Part shown: in pieces, positions 59,343 through 64,000 of the stretch | Layout: every line of letters begins with the position of its first letter | Numbering within the stretch: the first letter of the stretch is position 1 | DNA from: Micromonospora coriariae | GTDB taxonomy: Bacteria > Actinomycetota > Actinomycetes > Mycobacteriales > Micromonosporaceae | Direction: 5' to 3' | Assembly (NCBI RefSeq): GCF_900091455.1 | Contig: NZ_LT607412.1 | Location: 5,332,001 to 5,396,000 of the forward strand | Length of the DNA stretch: 64,000 bases | Program-made: the position numbers and the translations under genes | Notes under the pieces: model-generated | Databases searched by the model: none | The model's input: the letters and a program-made list of their open reading frames with translations, nothing else | What the model was told of the DNA's origin: nothing

Positions 59343-60086
59343 TCAGAGGACCTTGATGGAGGCGACCTGGAGTAGCGGAACCGTGGTCTCGCCGCCGATC
59401 TGGGTGTCGTAGCTGAACGAACCGAGCACCGTGACGTTCGCGCGGAAGATGTCGTCCTCGACAAGGTTGTCGAGGTCCGACTCGGAGCCGCTGAGCATGG
59501 TGTTGGTCTCGTAGTCGTACTCGTCCGGCATCTTGCGGTGGGCGACATCGGCGCGGAACGTGTCGGTGCCGGTGGCGGCGTCGAACTGGGTGACCCGGCC
59601 GTAGACGACGTAGGTCTTGCCGAGGTACGCGTCCGGGTTCTTGGCGATGAGCTTCCACTGCCGTGCGCTCAACATCTTGTACGACGGCGGCTTCGGCTTG
59701 GGCGGCGGGACCGTCTTCGTCGGGCTGGGGCTGGCGCTGGTAGGGGCCGCGCTGGTCGGGGCGGCAGTGGTGGGAGCGGCCGTCGTGGGCGACACGTTGG
59801 TGGGACTGATCGCAGGCGAGCTGCTGGCACCGGCGGTCGCTTCCGGTTCGTCGCTGGCGACCAGGCCGATGACAGCGCCGCCGCAGCAGAGGGCGATGGC
59901 CAGGGCGATGCCACCGACAGCCCACGCCCGCACGTGGGACCGCTTCTCGCTGATGGCAGAGCCGAGCTCGCCGACGAGCGTGGTGTCGGCAGTCGTGGCG
60001 AACGGTGGACCGACGACCGGCGGCACCGGAGGCGGCGGCAGTTCGGTCGGCTGGTCGGGCGGGTTCGGGGTGGTTGGATCAGTCAT
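59343..60086 (-). CDS. Membrane-anchored protein with Ser/Thr/Pro-rich stalk
   Basis: A 247-residue type II membrane protein: a Pro-rich cytoplasmic start, one transmembrane helix (about 52-78, WAVGGIALAIALCCGGAVIG), a low-complexity Ser/Thr/Pro/Ala stalk (about 83-125) and a C-terminal extracytoplasmic domain (about 130-247) with an OB-fold-like pattern (YVVYGRVTQFD). Function unknown. The ATG at 60086 has GAGGAG 8 bases upstream. Confidence 0.7.
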   Translation of the reverse strand: MTDPTTPNPPDQPTELPPPPVPPVVGPPFATTADTTLVGELGSAISEKRSHVRAWAVGGIALAIALCCGGAVIGLVASDEPEATAGASSSPAISPTNVSPTTAAPTTAAPTSAAPTSASPSPTKTVPPPKPKPPSYKMLSARQWKLIAKNPDAYLGKTYVVYGRVTQFDAATGTDTFRADVAHRKMPDEYDYETNTMLSGSESDLDNLVEDDIFRANVTVLGSFSYDTQIGGETTVPLLQVASIKVL

Positions 60087-60169
60087 GACGGGGCTCCTCG
60101 TGTGAACAGGTGGGCTGTGAACAGCCGGGGCGGATCGTTCAGACCCGCCCCGGTGCTGCGGGGGATTGG

Positions 60170-60694
60170 TCAGCCGAGGGAGACGTCGACGCCACCGGAG
60201 AACGGCGAGTCGTGCAGCTCGAGCTTGGCGAGCTTGACGTTCTTCGGGATGTCGAAGACGACGACGCCACTGACCTGGTTGCCGGGGTTGACGTCGTTGA
60301 GGAACGTCTCGGCGTTCTTGTTGGCGTAGATGGCGGCGCCGCCGTCGGCGGAGTACTCGGTGCCGTCGGCCGCGTACGCCTTCTGGCTGCTGCCGTCGAA
60401 CATCTGCGCTTCCTTGCCGATGTTCTTCACGTTGACCGTGACCAGGCAGAACTGGCCCTGCGCCTTCTGGCCGAGCATGTCGCTGCCGACCTTGGCGACG
60501 CCGCACTTGGCGGACTTCACCGTGAACTCGAACTTGCCGTCGCGGGCCGCCTCGCCCACCTTCGCGGTCTTCGCCGGGGCGTCCTCGCCCTTGCCGCTGC
60601 CGCCCGAGCCGGTGGACTCGTCGGCGGCGCCGGAGCCGCAGCCCAGGGCGATGAGGCCGGTGGCGAGCAGGGCGAGAGTGGTGGTCTTGCGCAT
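60170..60694 (-). CDS. DUF4352 lipoprotein
   Basis: A 174-residue lipoprotein: signal with lipobox LIALGC (about 14-19), a Ser/Gly-rich spacer, then a DUF4352 immunoglobulin-like domain (FCLVTVNVKNIGKEAQMFDGSSQKAY). DUF4352 lipoproteins are common surface proteins of actinobacteria; function unknown. Same direction as the preceding membrane protein and may be in one transcript. Confidence 0.82.
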   Translation of the reverse strand: MRKTTTLALLATGLIALGCGSGAADESTGSGGSGKGEDAPAKTAKVGEAARDGKFEFTVKSAKCGVAKVGSDMLGQKAQGQFCLVTVNVKNIGKEAQMFDGSSQKAYAADGTEYSADGGAAIYANKNAETFLNDVNPGNQVSGVVVFDIPKNVKLAKLELHDSPFSGGVDVSLG

Positions 60695-60750
60695 CGTTGT
60701 CCTCCTGATGTGAACGTTGCGGCGTCAATAAGAGCATCGTCCGAGAGCGG

Positions 60751-60777
60751 TGTCAACAGACAATTTCGTGCTTGACA
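60751..60777. promoter_or_regulatory. Dyad before the methylase gene
   Basis: TGTCAA (60751-60756) and TTGACA (60772-60777) are 6-bp arms around 15 bases, ending 1 base before the methylase ATG. Possible operator in the divergent promoter. Confidence 0.4.
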
Positions 60778-60778
60778 G

Positions 60779-62701
60779 ATGTGCGAGACTTTCGACGTGC
60801 AGGAGAACCCGACCATCACGGCAGCGGAAATCGCCCGGCTCGCCGGCGTCGGTCGCGCCGCGGTCAGCAACTGGCGCAAACGGCACGCCGACTTTCCCGC
60901 CCCGGTGGGCGGGACGACGGCGAGCCCCGAGTTCGACCTGATCCAGGTCGAGCAGTGGCTACGCACCCAGGGCAAGCTCCCCGAGCTCGCCACCGCTGAC
61001 CGGCTCTGGCGACACCTCGCCGCGGCCAGCGACTCCCCGGCCGCCGGGCTCGCGGCCGTCGGCGCGCTGCTGTTGGCCCGCCAGCGCGGCTCCCGACGCG
61101 GCCACCCCGACGCCCAGCTCGCGCCGCTGCTGCCCGACGTCGACGCGCTCGCCGACGAGCTGAGCCCGCAGGGCGCGTTCGACGAGCTGTGGCAGCGCTT
61201 CTCCGCACCCGGGCCCGGCCGCCCCTTCGCCACCCCTGACGACCTCGCCGACCTGATGATCGGGCTCGCCGGCGTCGGCGGCGGCTCAGTGCTCGACCCG
61301 GCCGCCGGCTCCGGCGCCATCCTGCGCGCGGCCGTCCGCGCCGGCAGCACCTCGGTGTACGGGCAGGAACTCGACGAGGACCTGGCCCGGCTCGCCGGCC
61401 TGTGGCTCGCACTGCACGACGTACCCGGAGAGGTTTGCCCCGGTGACTCACTGCGCGCCGACGCCTTCGCCGGCCGCGCCGTCGACGCCGTCGTCTGCCA
61501 CCCACCGTTCGGCGCCACCAACTGGGGCGACGAGGAACTCGGCCACGACCCCCGCTGGATCGTCGGCACCACACCCCGCACCGAACCGGAGCTGGCCTGG
61601 GCGCAGCACGCCCTGGCGCACCTGCGCGTGGGTGGGCACGCCGTGCTGCTGATGCCGCCCACGGTGGCCAGCCGGCGCGCCGGCAAACGGATCCGCGGTG
61701 AACTGCTGCGCCGAGGCCACCTGCGCGCCGTCATCGCGCTCCCGCCGGGCGTGGCGGCGCCGCACGGCGTACCGCTGCACCTGTGGGTGCTGCGGCGGGC
61801 CGCGGCCGACGCGCCGCCACCGGCGCGGGCGCTGCTGATCGACGCCGCCGGCGGCGACCTGGCGGACACCGCGCCGCGTGTGCTGGCCGCGTGGCGGGCC
61901 TTCGCGGCCGCCCCGGACGCCGACGTCGAAGAAGCCGGCTTCGCCCGCGCGGTCCCGGTCATCGAGCTTCTCGACGAGGAGGTCGACCTCACCCCCGCGC
62001 GCCGGCAACCGGCCGTCGGGGGCGAGGCTTCAGGAGAGCATCTGGTACGCACCAGAGAACGATTGGCCGCCATCGTCGGCGAGCTGCCGGCGCTGCTGCC
62101 GCAGGTCACACCCGCCCCCGACGGGCCAGACGGACTCTTCCTCACGGTGGGGGAGTTGGCAAAGACGGGGGCGCTTCAACTGATCGGCCCGGTCCGCGCC
62201 GGCACGTCCACACCCGCATCCGGTGGGCCTCCGGTGCTTACTGTGCCGGACGTGCTCGCCGGGGTGGAGGCGTCCGGGCGGGTCGACGACCGGTTCGGGC
62301 AGGAGATCTTCCTCGCTGTGGGGGACGTGGTGGTGCCGATGATCGCGCGGCAGCTCATTCCGCGGGTGGTCACCGCCGACGGGGCGCTTTTGGGGCGCAA
62401 CCTCTACCTGCTGCGGCCCAACCCGGCGGCGCTGGACCCGTGGTTCCTGGCCGGGCAGTTGCGCACGTCGGCCAACGAAAAGCAGGCGTCGAGTCTCTCG
62501 GGAACCATGCGGTTCGACATTCGACGGGCGCAGGTGCGGCGGCTATCGCTCGACGAGCAACGGGCGCACGGGGACGCCTTCCGGCGCCTCGACGCCTTCG
62601 AGTCAGCGATCCGACAGGCCGCTTCGCTGGGAGCGGAGCTGGCCCAACTCACGGCCGACGGCCTGGCGCGCGGGTCGATACGACCGGACAGCCCGCGGTG
62701 A
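60779..62701 (+). CDS. N6-adenine DNA methylase fused to HsdS-like half, altered motif IV
   Basis: A 640-residue methylase: an N-terminal HTH (about 10-45, ITAAEIARLAGVGRAAVSNWRKR), an HsdM-like domain with SAM motif DPAAGSG (about 174), and a C-terminal half (about 460-640) with features of HsdS target-recognition domains (RRAQVRRLSLDEQRAHGDAFRRL). Motif IV, normally NPPF/Y, reads CHPPF (about 240): the catalytic Asn is His. That could abolish or change base methylation. Starts ATG 60779 or GTG 60797, neither with a strong ribosome-binding site. Heads a likely operon with a kinase and the gene at the window end. Confidence 0.78.
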   Translation: MCETFDVQENPTITAAEIARLAGVGRAAVSNWRKRHADFPAPVGGTTASPEFDLIQVEQWLRTQGKLPELATADRLWRHLAAASDSPAAGLAAVGALLLARQRGSRRGHPDAQLAPLLPDVDALADELSPQGAFDELWQRFSAPGPGRPFATPDDLADLMIGLAGVGGGSVLDPAAGSGAILRAAVRAGSTSVYGQELDEDLARLAGLWLALHDVPGEVCPGDSLRADAFAGRAVDAVVCHPPFGATNWGDEELGHDPRWIVGTTPRTEPELAWAQHALAHLRVGGHAVLLMPPTVASRRAGKRIRGELLRRGHLRAVIALPPGVAAPHGVPLHLWVLRRAAADAPPPARALLIDAAGGDLADTAPRVLAAWRAFAAAPDADVEEAGFARAVPVIELLDEEVDLTPARRQPAVGGEASGEHLVRTRERLAAIVGELPALLPQVTPAPDGPDGLFLTVGELAKTGALQLIGPVRAGTSTPASGGPPVLTVPDVLAGVEASGRVDDRFGQEIFLAVGDVVVPMIARQLIPRVVTADGALLGRNLYLLRPNPAALDPWFLAGQLRTSANEKQASSLSGTMRFDIRRAQVRRLSLDEQRAHGDAFRRLDAFESAIRQAASLGAELAQLTADGLARGSIRPDSPR

Positions 62702-62749
62702 GGTCAGACTGGTCAGCAACCGCAGGAACCGCCATTCGGCCGGTACCTC

Positions 62750-62763
62750 GTTGAATGTTCAAC
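62750..62763. promoter_or_regulatory. GTTGAA-TG-TTCAAC dyad before the kinase gene
   Basis: 6-bp perfect arms with a 2-base centre, 83 bases before the kinase start. It continues as GTTCAACGTTGTACG, nearly the same as GTTCAACAGTTGTACG at 39138, suggesting the same type of regulator. Confidence 0.5.
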
Positions 62764-62846
62764 GTTGTACGGTCATGCGTCCGTCAGGCGCGGGTCCCGA
62801 CAGTGCGGATCAGCGGTTCGGACGGGTGTCATCGTGAGGGGGACGA

Positions 62847-63908
62847 ATGACGCTGGGCAGAATCGGCGGCTACGAGTTGGTCCGGCCGCTGGGCTCAGGT
62901 GGTATGGGCGACGTGTTCTTCGCGGTGTCGCCGACAGCTGAGCGGGTGGCCGTCAAGGTGATCAAGCAGCACCTGATCGAGGCGCCGACGGTGCGCGAGC
63001 GGTTCGCCGCCGAGGTCGACAGCCTCAAGCTGGTCTTCGGCTCCCGGGTAGCCCGCTTGGAGGGTGCCGACCCGTACGCGAACCCGGCCTGGCTGGCGGT
63101 GGAGTACGTTCCCGGGGCCACGTTGCGCCAGCACGTCGACGCCCGGGGGCCGCTTCCGCTGCCACTGGCGGCGATGGCGGGCGCGATGCTCGCCGAAGGC
63201 CTCGCCAAGGTGCACCAGGTCAAGCTGCTGCACCGCGACCTCAAGCCGCAGAACATCATCCTCGGCCCCGACGGTCCCAAGCTGATCGATTTCGGCCTGG
63301 CGGTGCTGATCGAGCGGGACGACTACCTGACCGAGCCGGGCGCCCTGGTCGGCACTCCCGCCTACATGTCGCCTGAGCAGGTCAAGGGTGAGCGGGACCT
63401 TACGCCGGCGGTCGACGTCTATGCCCTCGCCGCGACGCTGGTCTTCGCCCTGACCGGGCGTGGGCTCTACCCGCCGACGAACTCCTGGAATCTGCTGCTG
63501 CGCATCAGCGAGCCGAGCGACCTTCCTGACCTGTCCGGGGTGCCGGCGGAGCTGGTGCAGTTGCTCGGCGCGATGCTCGCCTTTGATCCCACGGCGCGAC
63601 CCGGTCTGACCGACGTTCGCGCCCGGTTGCTCGCGGTCGCCACTTCCGCCGGCGGCAAAAGCGTCCACGTCCTGCGCCAGGAAGTCGCCGACCTCACCTA
63701 CGACGGTGCCACGGAGCTGCTGGTCCCTCCGGACCTGGATGATCCGCGACAGGACCCGGAGGGCACGCCGGTCATCGAGGCGGACACCGTACCGGTGCCG
63801 AAGACGACACCCACGAAAGTCGACGCCAAGCGGCCCAACGCGCCAGCCGATGTGACGTGGCTCGTCGACAAGATGCGCCGCCAGTACGCCCGCCGCTCGA
63901 CCCTGTAG
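62847..63908 (+). CDS. Ser/Thr protein kinase (Pkn type, soluble)
   Basis: A 353-residue Hanks-type kinase: Gly-rich loop GSGGMG (about 16-21), Lys in VAVKVIK, HRDLKPQN (about 130-137), DFG (about 148) and the APE-equivalent SPEQ, so it should be active. It lacks the transmembrane helix and PASTA repeats of most actinobacterial kinases and ends with a basic tail. Lying between a methylase and the gene at the window end, it resembles kinase components of BREX/Pgl-like defence systems, but this is inferred. RBS AGGGGG 4 bases before ATG 62847. Confidence 0.88.
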   Translation: MTLGRIGGYELVRPLGSGGMGDVFFAVSPTAERVAVKVIKQHLIEAPTVRERFAAEVDSLKLVFGSRVARLEGADPYANPAWLAVEYVPGATLRQHVDARGPLPLPLAAMAGAMLAEGLAKVHQVKLLHRDLKPQNIILGPDGPKLIDFGLAVLIERDDYLTEPGALVGTPAYMSPEQVKGERDLTPAVDVYALAATLVFALTGRGLYPPTNSWNLLLRISEPSDLPDLSGVPAELVQLLGAMLAFDPTARPGLTDVRARLLAVATSAGGKSVHVLRQEVADLTYDGATELLVPPDLDDPRQDPEGTPVIEADTVPVPKTTPTKVDAKRPNAPADVTWLVDKMRRQYARRSTL

Positions 63909-63921
63909 GAAGGCACCACCG

Positions 63922-64000
63922 ATGACCACCACCCAGGCCGCGACCTTCGCCCCGGGCTCCCGCATCGTCGTCCGCGACGAGGAGTGGCTGATCCGCAGCG
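63922..64000 (+). CDS. Gene cut by window end, possibly SNF2-like helicase
   Basis: Opens with ATG at 63922 after AGGAAGG. Only 26 residues are visible: TFAPGSRIVVRDEEWLIRS fits the beginning of SNF2-family helicases such as the DrmD proteins of DISARM loci, but so few residues cannot settle it. 13 bases after the kinase stop, so probably co-transcribed. Confidence 0.5.
   Translation, partial: MTTTQAATFAPGSRIVVRDEEWLIRS

Noticed and set aside
59700..59840. Short repeats resembling a CRISPR or minisatellite
   Set aside because: They encode the Ser/Thr/Pro/Ala stalk of the membrane protein; spacing is codon-based and irregular. No CRISPR array was seen in the window.
60772..60777. TTGACA as a -35 promoter box for the methylase
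   Set aside because: No -10 element at 16-18 bases and the start codon lies 2 bases downstream; it is better explained as half of the dyad.

Overview
High-GC actinobacterial DNA with dense, overlapping genes, GTG/TTG starts, twin-arginine and Sec-secreted hydrolases carrying CBM2-type modules, and LacI/ROK/PadR/NsdA-like regulators. The gene content fits a member of the Micromonosporaceae (Micromonospora-like); this is inferred from protein style, since no rRNA or tRNA gene was found.

Layout. 1-2.9 kb: end of a GH78 alpha-L-rhamnosidase and a GH1 beta-glucosidase that has to start at CTG. 2.9-6.3 kb: PadR-ABC-FtsX operon behind a perfect inverted-repeat operator. 6.4-11.5 kb: DinB-like protein, secreted GH81 beta-1,3-glucanase with a LacI-type operator, and two small genes. 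11.6-14.5 kb: a drug-efflux MFS gene cut by a 1,337-bp IS200/IS605-type tnpB element. 14.7-19.5 kb: small secreted protein, CE4 deacetylase with CBM2, divergent SDR/LysR pair, formamidase-like gene. 19.6-24.7 kb: three overlapping genes (AAA-HerA double ATPase, winged-helix protein, DUF559 nuclease), the best candidate for an undescribed defence system. 24.8-31.1 kb: M15-like peptidase, a WGR/beta-propeller gene broken by a 2,042-bp IS607-family element and truncated at its 5' end, a secreted protein, a DUF574 methyltransferase. 31.2-36.9 kb: ROK/YccF pair divergent from an MFS exporter, and a GH43 xylosidase divergent from its LacI regulator. 37-41 kb: DUF3291 gene, a 41-residue peptide gene, an HTH-TPR regulator, a small membrane protein, a JmjC oxygenase. 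41.4-55.4 kb: secreted GH-A glycosidase with FN3/CBM2, two M14 peptidases, orphan EACC1 protein, GH18 chitinase, transporter, amidase. 55.4-64 kb: a conflict-type region with an SMC-like ATPase with HEPN-like C-terminus plus a small HEPN-like partner, an RNase H, two exported proteins, an N6-adenine methylase fused to an HsdS-like half, a Ser/Thr kinase, and a gene cut by the window edge.

How it works together. The left and middle parts serve extracellular degradation of plant, fungal and chitin polymers (GH78, GH1, GH81, CE4, GH43, GH-A/CBM2, GH18), several behind GGAA/TTCC-type or GAGAGCGCTCTC palindromes typical of LacI-family sites. Two regions, 19.6-24.7 kb and 55.4-64 kb, look like genome-defence loci. 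Both tnpB elements sit inside host genes; removing each exactly restores the host reading frame, which fixes the element ends to the base or nearly so. Convergent gene pairs are mostly separated by strong perfect hairpins.
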